Origin: an uncultured Rubripirellula sp.
GTDB lineage: Bacteria; Planctomycetota; Planctomycetia; Pirellulales; Pirellulaceae
Length of the DNA: 64,000 nt
Assembly: GCA_938045805.1 (NCBI GenBank)
Contig: CALIBL010000035.1
Location: forward strand, 293,529 to 357,528
Direction: 5' to 3'
Position 1 is the first letter of the stretch. Every line of letters starts with the position of its first letter. The position numbers and the translations under genes are program-made. Shown piece after piece: positions 8,004-17,345 of the stretch. The notes beneath the pieces are model-generated. The model had not been told where the DNA came from, did no database searches, and saw nothing but the letters and a program-made list of their open reading frames with translations.

Positions 8004-9428
8004 TCACGCGACGATTGGCATAATCACATCGCCATGTACATCGGTAAGACGAAAATCTCTTCCTGCATAACGGTAGGTTAACTGCTCGTGATCGAATCCG
8101 AGCAGATGCAGGATTGTTGCGTGCAAGTCATGCACGCTAGTCGGATTCTCGGATGCCTTGAAACCTAATTCATCGGTGGCGCCGTGAACCGTTCCCCCTT
8201 TTACTCCACCACCTGCCATCCACACCGAGAATCCATAGTGATTGTGATCCCTTCCTAATTTCGATTTACCTTGAGGGTTCAACTCCACCGTTGGAGTTCT
8301 TCCAAATTCGCCGCCCCAAATCACCAATGTTTCTTCTAGCATGCCGCTTTGCTTGAGGTCCTCTAGCAGAGCGGCAATTGGCTGATCGATCTCATTCGCT
8401 AATTGTCGATGATTCGCTTGGATATTGTCATGGTTATCCCAAGGCTGACCGGCACCATGCCAGAGCTGGATGTATCGAACCCCACGCTCTGCGAGCCGAC
8501 GCGCAATCAATGTTTGGCGGCCATGAACATGATTGCCGTATCGCTCTCGAGTCTCTTGAGTCTCACGGCTTAGATCAAAGGCATCCATCGCTTCACCCTG
8601 CATCCTGAACGCCAATTCAAATGATTCAATTCTCGCTTCCAATCTGTGATCGGATCGATCAATCGAATGCGATCGATTCAATCGACCGAGCAATTCCAAC
8701 TGACGTCGTTGCAACGGATCACTGACGTGTGAATGCTTAATATTTTCAATGAGGCGATCAACTTGGGTTTCTTTGGTATCAATGAACGTGCCCTGATATG
8801 CACCTGGAAGGAATGCAGACTGCCAGTTCTCAGCATCTTTGATGGGATAACCACCGGGACACATCGCTATGAATCCTGGCAAGTTTTGATTTTCCGTCCC
8901 GAGACCATAGAGAGTCCAAGAACCGAGGCTTGGCCTTGCACGAATCGAATCTCCGCAATTCATCAACATTAATGAGGGCTCATGATTGGGAACCTGTGCA
9001 TACATGGATCGGATGACGGCAATGTCGTCAGCGAATGCAGCGGTCTTTGAGAACAACTCACTGATTTCCAGACCAGACTCACCGTAACGCTTAAAAGAGA
9101 AGGGAGAAGGGAAAGCGACCCCTGTTTTTCTCTCGGTTGGCAAAAGATTGGGTACCGTCCGATCTTGGTACTTCACCAAAGCAGGCTTCGGGTCAAAAGT
9201 ATCCACATGTGATGGTCCGCCATTGAGAAAAAAATGAATGACTCGCTTGGCTTTCGCTGGATAATGAGGCTCCTTAACGGTCATGGGTCCAGTTACGACC
9301 GAGTCCTGTGTTGAGCCATTTGTCTGAAAAAGGCTCGATAGACCGAGGGCACCCAACCCTAATCCTGATCGACTCAGGAGTGAGCGTCTTGAAAAGCTTC
9401 GATGGGGATTTGATTCTGGGACAATCAT
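8004..9428 (-). CDS. DUF1501 exported protein, copy 1
   Basis: Protein of 474 aa of the DUF1501 family, a branch of the alkaline-phosphatase/sulfatase superfamily expanded in planctomycetes. The N-terminus has a twin-arginine motif (SRRSLLSRSG) and a hydrophobic segment, indicating Tat export. Family landmarks include LNGGPSHVDTFDPKP, the core VIWGGEFGRTPT, the metal-site-like GRDHNHYGFS and the C-terminal DLHATILHLLGFDHEQLTYR. It lies 9 bp downstream of the cytochrome/DUF1553 gene in the same direction, the usual gene pair in this phylum. The biochemical reaction of DUF1501 proteins is not established; hydrolysis of a phosphate or sulfate ester is suggested only by the fold. Confidence 0.92.
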   Translation of the reverse strand: MIVPESNPHRSFSRRSLLSRSGLGLGALGLSSLFQTNGSTQDSVVTGPMTVKEPHYPAKAKRVIHFFLNGGPSHVDTFDPKPALVKYQDRTVPNLLPTERKTGVAFPSPFSFKRYGESGLEISELFSKTAAFADDIAVIRSMYAQVPNHEPSLMLMNCGDSIRARPSLGSWTLYGLGTENQNLPGFIAMCPGGYPIKDAENWQSAFLPGAYQGTFIDTKETQVDRLIENIKHSHVSDPLQRRQLELLGRLNRSHSIDRSDHRLEARIESFELAFRMQGEAMDAFDLSRETQETRERYGNHVHGRQTLIARRLAERGVRYIQLWHGAGQPWDNHDNIQANHRQLANEIDQPIAALLEDLKQSGMLEETLVIWGGEFGRTPTVELNPQGKSKLGRDHNHYGFSVWMAGGGVKGGTVHGATDELGFKASENPTSVHDLHATILHLLGFDHEQLTYRYAGRDFRLTDVHGDVIMPIVA

Positions 9429-9437
9429 CCACGCGCC

Positions 9438-12400
9438 TCAATCGATAAAGATAAATTCGTTACTTGAAATCAAAACCTGAGCGAACGCGACCCAAGGATC
9501 CAATTCTCTGAAAGGTGTTCCCCTAAAGTGCTCCGTCGCATTCCAGGACGAACCTCCACTCTCAACCTTCTCATCGATCTCAATAATTTTTGGAGCCCAG
9601 AGGTATTGATCACTATTCAATCCTTTTCCGATATCAACCAGAAAATCAACGGTCTCTCCCTTTTCCACCTGCAGTCTATCAACGCTCATCCCGACCGTCT
9701 TATTAAAAACATCCGCTTGCTTCACCAAGCCTTGCCGACTTGAAATGATCGCAGCATGTACCCCATCGCCAACGTTCGGTTCGTGAACCAATTCGGACAC
9801 AATGCTGACCGTCATCGACTTCGGGGCCGTCCACCTACGAATCGATGCGTGCGAGTTAACATTCCCAGGATGTCCCCCGTGAGCTGTTAACTGAACCCAT
9901 CCAAGAGATGAGTCAGGGTACGCTGCACCTCCCTGCCAAGCATCCCCTGAGAAATGAGGTAAGTCTTGGTAATCCGTCACCCGGTTGGTGGTCGAATCAA
10001 AAGCTCCCATCCCATAGGACCAAGCATCCTCTGGCCCCGACTTGCCGCCTTCGGAATCAAGCTTGGTTTTAATGGATGCTTGATGGATGAACTCTCGCGA
10101 CAACAATCGTTCGTCCGCCGATGGATTCCTGGCAAGTAGACGGCGGTAAAGTTGATCAATTCGATCGTCAACAAGCTCGCTCTCTAAATCGTTTACCAAT
10201 TCCCCCACCTGCTCCAGCACAAATGGATGATTCAGGAAGAAGAGAGCCTGCTGAGGCACCGTGGTTTCAGCTCGCCGAGAAATAGAGAGATCAGGACTAG
10301 CCACATCAAAGGTGCGTTGTGTACTGGAAAAAAACTGCCGATCCGTTTGACAGTAGATCGTTCGACTCCGACTGGTGAACAGTTCGTTTGATTTACCTCC
10401 AGGTTGAAAAATATCTCCCTGCGTCACGAAGAGTATAGAGTCACGCATCGCTTCAAAATCGAGACGTCGCCGTGGAAATTGCCAGATAAGTCGATTGGCC
10501 GGATCCACTGTCTCGGCCCGAGAAAGATTACCCGCTAGGGAATCGAGCGAGGATTGCTGGTAAGCGGTCGACATCATAATCAGGCGGTGAATCCGCTTCT
10601 GTTTCCAATCACCTTCAATGAATTGACGACTTAGCCAATCCAACAATTCCGGGTGAGACGGGGCATCGGACCGATTACCAAAGTCACTCAGCGTCTGCAC
10701 CAAACCGGCCTCAAAATGATTCGCCCAAATCCGATTAACGGCGACTCGGGGTGTTAATGGGTTCATTGAGGAGGTGATCGACCTTGCTAAGGTTAACCGA
10801 CCACTGCCCTTGATTCGGTTTAAACGTGAAACCGTTGGAGTAGAGTCAAATGAACGAAAAGCTTCGGGAAATCCGCGTTGCACGCGACTCCCTAGACGCC
10901 TCGGATCTCCTCGATGCATCACATGCGAATTGATTAATTCACCTTTTCGGTCGTTCAGTGCAATCGTGAAAATCGGAGATGAATCAGCATGCAAAATCCA
11001 ACGATCAACTTCTGCCTGAAGTTTCCATAGTTCCTCGGTTTGACTTGTCGGAAAAAAGCGTTCAATGTGGGTAATCGCCTCATCAGGCACTTCGCACGGT
11101 CCTTGGTTCCCAAAAAGGAAATCCGTGACTTCACTCATCGTCGACTGCCCATTGGTAGCATCCCTAGGGTTGCTATCGGAACTGACTACCTGGTTAAAAA
11201 AATCCGCGTAGCGAGTGATGACTTCGCCGATGTCTCTCGGAGGCTGTGTAAATCGCAGAACGATCTCAGGATGATATTCGCCTAGACTAGATTCTTGTAT
11301 CTGTTCGCAGATCTCAGCCGCTCTCTCCTGAAACGTCTGCGCCGGCGTCTCCGTGAACTGTCGCCATGCCTTAAATAGACGATCGTTTTTATCTCCCTGC
11401 AAATCGAGGTAATCCCTAAAACGTCTCACGAACTCAGGTATCAGATCCGTCTCAACGTAAATCTGATCAAACCCCGCCTCGGGGAAATCTTCCAGGTGCA
11501 GTTGAGCTTCGAGGTAATCGGCGATTCGACCCCGAACACGATCAGATGCCTCTTTGCGATAACGACTCAGCGACTCCGATAGCTTCACCTCCCGCTGCTT
11601 CAATCCCTCAATAAACTCATGATCCATCTCTGATCTTTCAGAAATGGCAATCAATCGTTCTTCGCAATTTCGAAACACGCCATACAACGCGTAATAATCT
11701 TCGATTGTGATTGGGTCATACTTGTGGTCATGACATCGTGCACATGCCATGGTGATGCCCATCGTTGCTCGGGAAAGAACGTCGATTCGATCGTCAATGA
11801 TGTCGTGTGGAACTCCGAGAAAGCGGCGCCCAAGTGTCAAAAAGCCCATTGCAGCCAAATCTGCTGGCTCCGAATCCAATAGATCCGCGGAAATTTGCAA
11901 TTGAAGGAACCGATCATAAGGCATGTCTTGATTGAAAGCGTTGATCACCCAATCACGATACACCCAGGCGTGCACCCAAAAACGTTCCTCCCTTGCGTAA
12001 ACGTAACCTTTCGTGTCTGAATATCTCGCCAAGTCCAACCAGTGCTTTGCCCACTTCTCACCATACCTTGGCGATTCGAGCAATCGGTTGATCACCTTCT
12101 CCCATGCGTTGGGTGCTTCATCTTGAATGAACGCGTTGATCTCCGATTCACTCGGTGGAAGACCGTGCAAATCGTAGGTAGCTCGGCGAATCAAGGTTCG
12201 ACGATCCGCGGATCTTGAATAGGTAAGACTATGCTCAGCAAGTTTCTTCAGAAGGAAGTGGTCAATTTCGTTGTAACCATTGACCTCGCGATTTTTCTCG
12301 AGAACAGGAACCTCGATATGCGAAATTGGCTGATAGGCCCAATGGTCTCCAAGCGTATTGTTTGCGGCGAGTGTGGCACCATGAGTTTCTCCAGCCAAGC

Positions 12401-12809
12401 GAGTCACTCCCTCCGGCCAATTCGCACCATGCTCGACCCAACTCTTGATTGACTCCACCTGTAATGGACTCAACTCGCCATCCGGCGGCATCTTGAGATC
12501 ACCATCACCTGAAATCACCTGCAGTAATAGACTTTGGGTCCACTGCTTTTGATCGACAAGGGATCCGTGATCTCCGCCTTTCCGGAACTGGCTGAGCGTC
12601 TCCATCGACAAACCGCCCGAGTCCTGCTCCTCATGGTGACACTCAAGGCAATTCTCTATTAGAGTCGGGCGAATATGCTGCTCAAAGAGTTCAGCATCAC
12701 CTAACTCCTTAACCACTTGCGCAACGAGACAATCTTGTGACAGACCGATGGCAAGTATCACACAAAGGACGAATCGATCAATGAAAAAAAGCACAGCGTT
12801 TAGACGCAT
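9438..12809 (-). CDS. Planctomycete cytochrome c/DUF1549/DUF1553 protein, long form
   Basis: Exported protein of 1123 aa with an N-terminal signal peptide (about residues 1-30). Near residue 55 is the haem motif CLECH of the Planctomycete cytochrome c domain. DUF1549 follows (about 170-380) and ends in CARCHDHKYDP, a second CxxCH. DUF1553 runs from about 680 (NPLTPRVAVNRIWANHF). A module of about 150 residues (about 925-1085, starting DAWSYGMGAFDS and ending near WAPKIIEID) is inserted before the DUF1553 terminal strand VLISSNEFIFID, which makes this copy longer than the other two in the window (799 and 980 aa). It pairs with the DUF1501 gene 9 bp downstream. An electron-transfer role is inferred from the haem motifs; the reaction is unknown. 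Confidence 0.92.
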   Translation of the reverse strand: MRLNAVLFFIDRFVLCVILAIGLSQDCLVAQVVKELGDAELFEQHIRPTLIENCLECHHEEQDSGGLSMETLSQFRKGGDHGSLVDQKQWTQSLLLQVISGDGDLKMPPDGELSPLQVESIKSWVEHGANWPEGVTRLAGETHGATLAANNTLGDHWAYQPISHIEVPVLEKNREVNGYNEIDHFLLKKLAEHSLTYSRSADRRTLIRRATYDLHGLPPSESEINAFIQDEAPNAWEKVINRLLESPRYGEKWAKHWLDLARYSDTKGYVYAREERFWVHAWVYRDWVINAFNQDMPYDRFLQLQISADLLDSEPADLAAMGFLTLGRRFLGVPHDIIDDRIDVLSRATMGITMACARCHDHKYDPITIEDYYALYGVFRNCEERLIAISERSEMDHEFIEGLKQREVKLSESLSRYRKEASDRVRGRIADYLEAQLHLEDFPEAGFDQIYVETDLIPEFVRRFRDYLDLQGDKNDRLFKAWRQFTETPAQTFQERAAEICEQIQESSLGEYHPEIVLRFTQPPRDIGEVITRYADFFNQVVSSDSNPRDATNGQSTMSEVTDFLFGNQGPCEVPDEAITHIERFFPTSQTEELWKLQAEVDRWILHADSSPIFTIALNDRKGELINSHVMHRGDPRRLGSRVQRGFPEAFRSFDSTPTVSRLNRIKGSGRLTLARSITSSMNPLTPRVAVNRIWANHFEAGLVQTLSDFGNRSDAPSHPELLDWLSRQFIEGDWKQKRIHRLIMMSTAYQQSSLDSLAGNLSRAETVDPANRLIWQFPRRRLDFEAMRDSILFVTQGDIFQPGGKSNELFTSRSRTIYCQTDRQFFSSTQRTFDVASPDLSISRRAETTVPQQALFFLNHPFVLEQVGELVNDLESELVDDRIDQLYRRLLARNPSADERLLSREFIHQASIKTKLDSEGGKSGPEDAWSYGMGAFDSTTNRVTDYQDLPHFSGDAWQGGAAYPDSSLGWVQLTAHGGHPGNVNSHASIRRWTAPKSMTVSIVSELVHEPNVGDGVHAAIISSRQGLVKQADVFNKTVGMSVDRLQVEKGETVDFLVDIGKGLNSDQYLWAPKIIEIDEKVESGGSSWNATEHFRGTPFRELDPWVAFAQVLISSNEFIFID

Positions 12810-12934
12810 GATAGGATCCCGCTAAAACCGGTCGAACCAAGACGTTAGTTTAGCGAACCTTGAAAACACCGTGCTGACCAAGCAAGCCTGATTCCTCACA
12901 ATCGTTCAATCCGAGGTCGATCCAGTTACGAATC

Positions 12935-13918
12935 CTAGAACGGACGATGGCGTGAATCCACGTAAAGCCAATACAAGAGTTCTTGGATCAATTCCATTGC
13001 TGACTGAATTCGATGCTCAGGATTTTTTTCCAAACACCGCAGGCAAACCGTCTCGAGCGAACTCGGTATGGTCCGATCCGTCACGATCACGCTGGGAGAG
13101 GGTGGCCTAGAATGCAGCGTGTGGTTCATTATCTCCTCGAGCGAGTCGCCCCACGCAAGAGTCTCGAGTGTCAGAATCTCAAACAAAATTGCACCGAGAC
13201 TGTACAGGTCTGTTCTTTCATCGACCTCAAGATTGGTGACCTGCTCAGGGGACATATAGAGCGGGGAAGCCTGAGTGGGTCGTCGCGAGTGGAGGCTGTT
13301 TGCGTCCTCACCTTCTTCCTCCGGCTCATCGAGAACCTTTGCGATCCCCCAATCGAGAAGGAAGATTTCGCCGAAATCCCCCAAAACGATATTCTCTGGT
13401 TTCACGTCGCAATGTGCGACTCGATGGGTATGGGCGTAATTGAGCACCTCCGCCACCTCTATCACGACATCAATGAGCTTTTGTAGATCCCACTTGTTTG
13501 CGCCAGATTTTATGGCGTCAAGCGTCTCGCGGAGTGTCGTCCCGGAGACCAACTTCATTGTGAAGTAATAGTGACCTCGAGTGTCATAACCGACCTCATA
13601 GACCGGTGGGGTGTTTGGATGCTGTAACGACCCCGTAATCCTTGCCTCTCGAAGAAATAATTCATTCTCATAGGGATCATCAACAAACTCAGGTCGCAAA
13701 GTCTTGTAACAGACGATCCTCCCCAAGTTGAGATCCTTACACGTCTGGATTACACACTTTCCACCGAGAGCGATCTGCTTGAAGTAGATGTAGCGAGTGT
13801 TGTTGGTGATCTTTGCATCTTTTGACAGCGGCGAATTCAAATCCGCCGGACGCAAAAGCTGCTCACTACGCGAGGTACTTCGGTACATAAAATGGCTCGA
13901 AACAATCCAAACAACCAT
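12935..13918 (-). CDS. Serine/threonine protein kinase with non-RD catalytic loop
   Basis: Hanks-type kinase of about 327 aa. The glycine-rich loop is degenerate (IALGGKCVIQ). The ATP-binding Lys is in VCYKTL (about residue 72) and the alpha-C Glu in REARI. The catalytic loop reads AHCDVKPENIVL, where Cys replaces the Arg of HRD, and the metal-binding motif is DWG instead of DFG. The P+1/APE region is LYMSPEQV. Catalytic Asp, Lys and Asn are all kept, so activity is likely, but the non-RD loop suggests it does not depend on activation-loop phosphorylation. No C-terminal membrane segment is present, unlike many planctomycete kinases. Starts at 13918 (ATG) or 13888 (ATG) are both possible. Confidence 0.88.
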   Translation of the reverse strand: MVVWIVSSHFMYRSTSRSEQLLRPADLNSPLSKDAKITNNTRYIYFKQIALGGKCVIQTCKDLNLGRIVCYKTLRPEFVDDPYENELFLREARITGSLQHPNTPPVYEVGYDTRGHYYFTMKLVSGTTLRETLDAIKSGANKWDLQKLIDVVIEVAEVLNYAHTHRVAHCDVKPENIVLGDFGEIFLLDWGIAKVLDEPEEEGEDANSLHSRRPTQASPLYMSPEQVTNLEVDERTDLYSLGAILFEILTLETLAWGDSLEEIMNHTLHSRPPSPSVIVTDRTIPSSLETVCLRCLEKNPEHRIQSAMELIQELLYWLYVDSRHRPF

Positions 13919-14216
13919 CAAAGATGCAATTTCGGTTGGAAGCAGACTCGCTCTAATCGAACGAAGATATCGCGAAACCTCGCCTCCCCAAAACCACCAC
14001 TCGATCCGTCGACTCAGACTAACCTAACGGGCCGATTGCTCGCTACCTCGGATCGACTGACAAACTTTGCATTCTGAGCGTGGCCTACTTTCAATCGCCA
14101 CCAAATAGAATTAAATCGGGTAATATATCGACTCGAAGTGAACAGCATCAGTGAACAAATTCACGCGGCGTTCCGTCGTCTCCTCCTTCCATTTCTTCAT
14201 CAGGATCACCAGCAAG

Positions 14217-14939
14217 ATGTATCGATTTGCTGCACTACTGCTTTTGTCTTTACTCACGGTCACAAATTCACCCACGATCGCCTCAGCGCAGGATGACGCA
14301 GCAAAGCATGATGCGATTCGTCCCGTACCGCGTGAAGGTGGCTGGATGAAGCGGCACCAGTCGATGAACGAACGAGTCGCGAAGGGAAACGTTGATGTGG
14401 TTTTTATCGGCGACTCAATCACTCAAGGATGGGAGGGACGAGGTAAGGGCGTGTGGGCAAAGTTTTATGGAGAACGGAATGCCGTCAACTTAGGTATCGG
14501 CGGTGATCGCACTCAACATGTGATCTGGAGGTTACAGAATGGGAATCTGGAAGGTATCTCGCCAAAAGCTGCCGTGATCATGATCGGCACCAACAACTCT
14601 GGCAGCAATTCCCCCGAGCAGATCGCAGAGGGAGTAACGGAAATTGTCAAAATCCTTCGTCATCAAACCTCGAATACAAAAATCTTACTTCTTGGGACGT
14701 TTCCGCGAGGTGCGACCAAGGATGATGCGAGACGCATCGTCAACGAGAAGAGCAACGAGATCGTCTCGAAATTAGCCGATGGCTCGAATATCCATTACCT
14801 CGATATTGGCCATCGCTTTTTAAACGATGATCAAACCCTGTCAAAAGAGATCATGCCGGACCTACTGCATCTGAGTGAACGGGGATATCAGATATGGGCT
14901 GAATCAATTGAATCAGCGTTGGCCGATCTTCTTCGCTAG
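14217..14939 (+). CDS. Secreted SGNH/GDSL hydrolase (PAF acetylhydrolase-like)
   Basis: Exported esterase of about 240 aa. Starting at ATG 14217 gives a clean signal peptide (MYRFAALLLLSLLTV, cut after ASA); the upstream GTG at 14151 would add 22 residues of poor signal-peptide character. SGNH blocks are visible: block I FIGDSITQGW with the nucleophile Ser, block II LGIGGDRTQ, block III MIGTNNSG, and block V DLLHLSERGY with the catalytic His. The layout matches the platelet-activating-factor acetylhydrolase beta/gamma-like subfamily, common in planctomycetes and usually thought to deacetylate sugars. It is followed 57 bp later by an FG-GAP gene. The natural substrate is unknown. Confidence 0.86.
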   Translation: MYRFAALLLLSLLTVTNSPTIASAQDDAAKHDAIRPVPREGGWMKRHQSMNERVAKGNVDVVFIGDSITQGWEGRGKGVWAKFYGERNAVNLGIGGDRTQHVIWRLQNGNLEGISPKAAVIMIGTNNSGSNSPEQIAEGVTEIVKILRHQTSNTKILLLGTFPRGATKDDARRIVNEKSNEIVSKLADGSNIHYLDIGHRFLNDDQTLSKEIMPDLLHLSERGYQIWAESIESALADLLR

Positions 14940-14996
14940 CATCAAGCAGAATCCGCTTCAATCACATCAATACCCCACCTTCCCTCGCTCTCACTA

Positions 14997-16244
14997 ATGC
15001 GGATCGTCATCATGAGAATATGCACAAAGTACTCAGCAATGCAGCTCTTCAATAAGCATGTCGTGTACCTGTTCATCGTCGCATGCGTCACAGCTGATGC
15101 GATTCTCGCACAGGAACCGTTGCCAAAAGATGTCTGGGAAACGTTAACGATCGATACGATTGAAATTGGGTACGGCCTGCAAATTGAGGATGTCAACGGT
15201 GATGGCAGACCTGACATTATCTTGGCTGACAAAAGTACCGTTCAATGGTACGAAAACCCTTCATGGAAAAAACATGTCATCGCTCGCGACCTGACGGAGC
15301 GAGATAACGTGTGCATCGCTGCGAAAGATATTGATGGAGACGGAAAATGTGAAATCGCAGTGGGAGGACAATGGAACTATCGCGAAAGCGTAAAGGACGG
15401 TGCGGTCCACTACCTCATTCCAACCAAGGATCGTTCGGGGCTATGGAAACCACAAAAGCTTTACAATGAACCGAGTACACACCGGATGCATTGGATTACC
15501 GGTCCCGAAAACAGTAAGCGTTTGGTGGTCAAGCCACTTCGCGGTCGCGGAAGTGTCAACGGGGATGGAGCCGGATTGAAGTTGCTTGAATACTTCCCCC
15601 CCGAGAACCCACAAGATCCTTGGCGACGTGAAGTCATCTGTGACTTCCTACATCTGTCGCATAACTTTCATGTCGTTAACTGGGATGATGACCCAGAGGA
15701 CGAGCTCATCATCGCCGCAAAAGAGGGTGTTTGGCACCTTGATCGAATCACGGAAGATGAGAAATCTACCAATTGGCAGGCAACTCAACTTACTGATCAA
15801 TTCGCGGGCGAAATCAGAGACGGGCGACTTCCCGGTGGTGATCGTTTCATCGTTGCAATCCAACCCATGCACGGGTCAATTGCGGCAACGTACCGCCAAT
15901 CTGCAGAGCAAGGCAAGCTCTGGGAATTGTGCAAGGTACTCAGCGAATCGCTCAAAGACGGACATGCATTGGCTTGTGCTGATTTCCTTGGCGTCGGCTC
16001 CGATCAAATCATCGTGGGCTGGCGAGCCATGAATGACCCCGGCATTCCCGGCATCAAGCTCTTCGCCCCACTGGATTCACAAGGTAAGCAATGGAGAGAG
16101 AGTGTCTTATCCGCTGAACAAATCGCGGTCGAAGACATCAAGATTGGTGACTTGGACCAAGATGGTCGTGTTGACGTCATTGCGGCCGCACGTCAAACCA
16201 AGAACCTTGTGATCTTCTTCAATCGCACTGAAGGAAGACCCTAA
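14997..16244 (+). CDS. Exported FG-GAP/VCBS repeat protein
   Basis: Protein of up to 415 aa with a signal peptide ending near AILAQ; ATG at 15039 (MQLFNKHVV) would give a shorter, more typical signal than the ATG at 14997. Calcium-binding FG-GAP/VCBS-type loops recur: DVNGDGRPDII, DIDGDGKCEIAVGG, DDDPEDELIIAA and DLDQDGRVDVIAAA. This implies a seven-bladed, integrin-like beta-propeller. No catalytic motif was seen; such proteins in planctomycetes are generally secreted and of unknown binding specificity. It follows the SGNH hydrolase gene on the same strand and may be co-transcribed with it. Confidence 0.82.
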   Translation: MRIVIMRICTKYSAMQLFNKHVVYLFIVACVTADAILAQEPLPKDVWETLTIDTIEIGYGLQIEDVNGDGRPDIILADKSTVQWYENPSWKKHVIARDLTERDNVCIAAKDIDGDGKCEIAVGGQWNYRESVKDGAVHYLIPTKDRSGLWKPQKLYNEPSTHRMHWITGPENSKRLVVKPLRGRGSVNGDGAGLKLLEYFPPENPQDPWRREVICDFLHLSHNFHVVNWDDDPEDELIIAAKEGVWHLDRITEDEKSTNWQATQLTDQFAGEIRDGRLPGGDRFIVAIQPMHGSIAATYRQSAEQGKLWELCKVLSESLKDGHALACADFLGVGSDQIIVGWRAMNDPGIPGIKLFAPLDSQGKQWRESVLSAEQIAVEDIKIGDLDQDGRVDVIAAARQTKNLVIFFNRTEGRP

Positions 16245-16278
16245 CACGCTCGAAGGATTGGCGCTTCGAAACGCAGAG

Positions 16279-17328
16279 CTATTGAGCACTCAACGTTAGA
16301 TCGGCAAGATAGATTGCAGTTACCACCTTACCATTTTCATCTCGTTCATGACTTGAGTACCAGGAAACCATTGCCTGACCTTCACCTAGGTCAATCAACC
16401 CCGGGTAGGAGTTATCACCGCCGCTCGGTAATTCTGCGAACTCATGTAGTTGATTGTCTTGCAGCCAACACAAGGAGGTTCGTGGCCCATCGGAGGTCAC
16501 CCTTCGACCACCGACCACCCATCGGTCGCCCCAGCGGGCCAGCAGGGGTCCGCCGATGTAGCGATCTAAATCCGTTCGTTCCCAAGAATCATACGGAGGG
16601 TCGGAACGCACAATCTCTGCGGCGTCACCACCACGCCGGGCAATCCCAACCACGCTTCCGTTTTGCAAGAATTGAAAAGCGGTTTCGTCACCTCGAGTCT
16701 CCTGAAACAATCCCGTTTTGCGCCATGTGAGACCATCTTCACTTTCTAGCATTGCGGATTCTACATCTGGCCCCTCACCCCGCGGTCGCACGTCAAAGAG
16801 ATGCTTACGTCTCCCACAGAGATAAGCCTTGCCGCCAAATTCATTCGCTTTCCAAATGTAATGCCCGAAGGTACCTTCGAGCATCTGTGGATCTGACCAA
16901 TGGTCGCCGTCTTGGGTAAACACCGCATATCCCAAATGCAAATTCAAGTCATAATCCTTGACTGCAATCGTCGATTCACCGCTGTACCAAGTTCCGGTGT
17001 AAACAAAAAGCTTGTCCTTGAAAACTAGAAAATGAGGATCCCGAGTATCACGCAGAGGAACAGAAAACTGATGCACTTTCTCCCAGTTCAAGCGATCATC
17101 GCTCCTAAGAACAATGATTGAGGCAGTGGGATGCACCATGTGACCGTCAGGGCAACTTCGGAAAGCCAGGTAATACTGCCCCCGAAACTTAACGAGATCG
17201 GTAAACGCATTGTGTTCACCGTTATCGAAAACTTTTCTTAGGTGACTTACGTTGACTTGCGGTAGGTCCTCAGCAACTGCCAGATACCCCACAAACACAA
17301 TCGACAACAAGAAGAAAGATCGCAACAT
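16279..17328 (-). CDS. Exported sialidase-like beta-propeller protein
   Basis: Protein of 349 aa. The start was set at ATG 17328 because it gives a signal peptide (MLRSFFLLSIVFVGYLAVAE) and avoids an 80-residue overlap with the DUF389 gene. The body has repeated Ser/Asp-box-like blades (IVLRSDDRLNWEKV, AVFTQDGDHWSDP, AMLESEDGLTWRKT) and acidic clusters such as RDTRDPHFL, typical of exo-sialidase-like or related glycosidase propellers. It lacks a recognisable complete sialidase Arg triad by eye, so its activity is uncertain. The gene begins 17 bp after the DUF389 stop, suggesting a common transcript. Confidence 0.78.
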   Translation of the reverse strand: MLRSFFLLSIVFVGYLAVAEDLPQVNVSHLRKVFDNGEHNAFTDLVKFRGQYYLAFRSCPDGHMVHPTASIIVLRSDDRLNWEKVHQFSVPLRDTRDPHFLVFKDKLFVYTGTWYSGESTIAVKDYDLNLHLGYAVFTQDGDHWSDPQMLEGTFGHYIWKANEFGGKAYLCGRRKHLFDVRPRGEGPDVESAMLESEDGLTWRKTGLFQETRGDETAFQFLQNGSVVGIARRGGDAAEIVRSDPPYDSWERTDLDRYIGGPLLARWGDRWVVGGRRVTSDGPRTSLCWLQDNQLHEFAELPSGGDNSYPGLIDLGEGQAMVSWYSSHERDENGKVVTAIYLADLTLSAQ

Positions 17329-17345
17329 CACAATACCTATAATCT

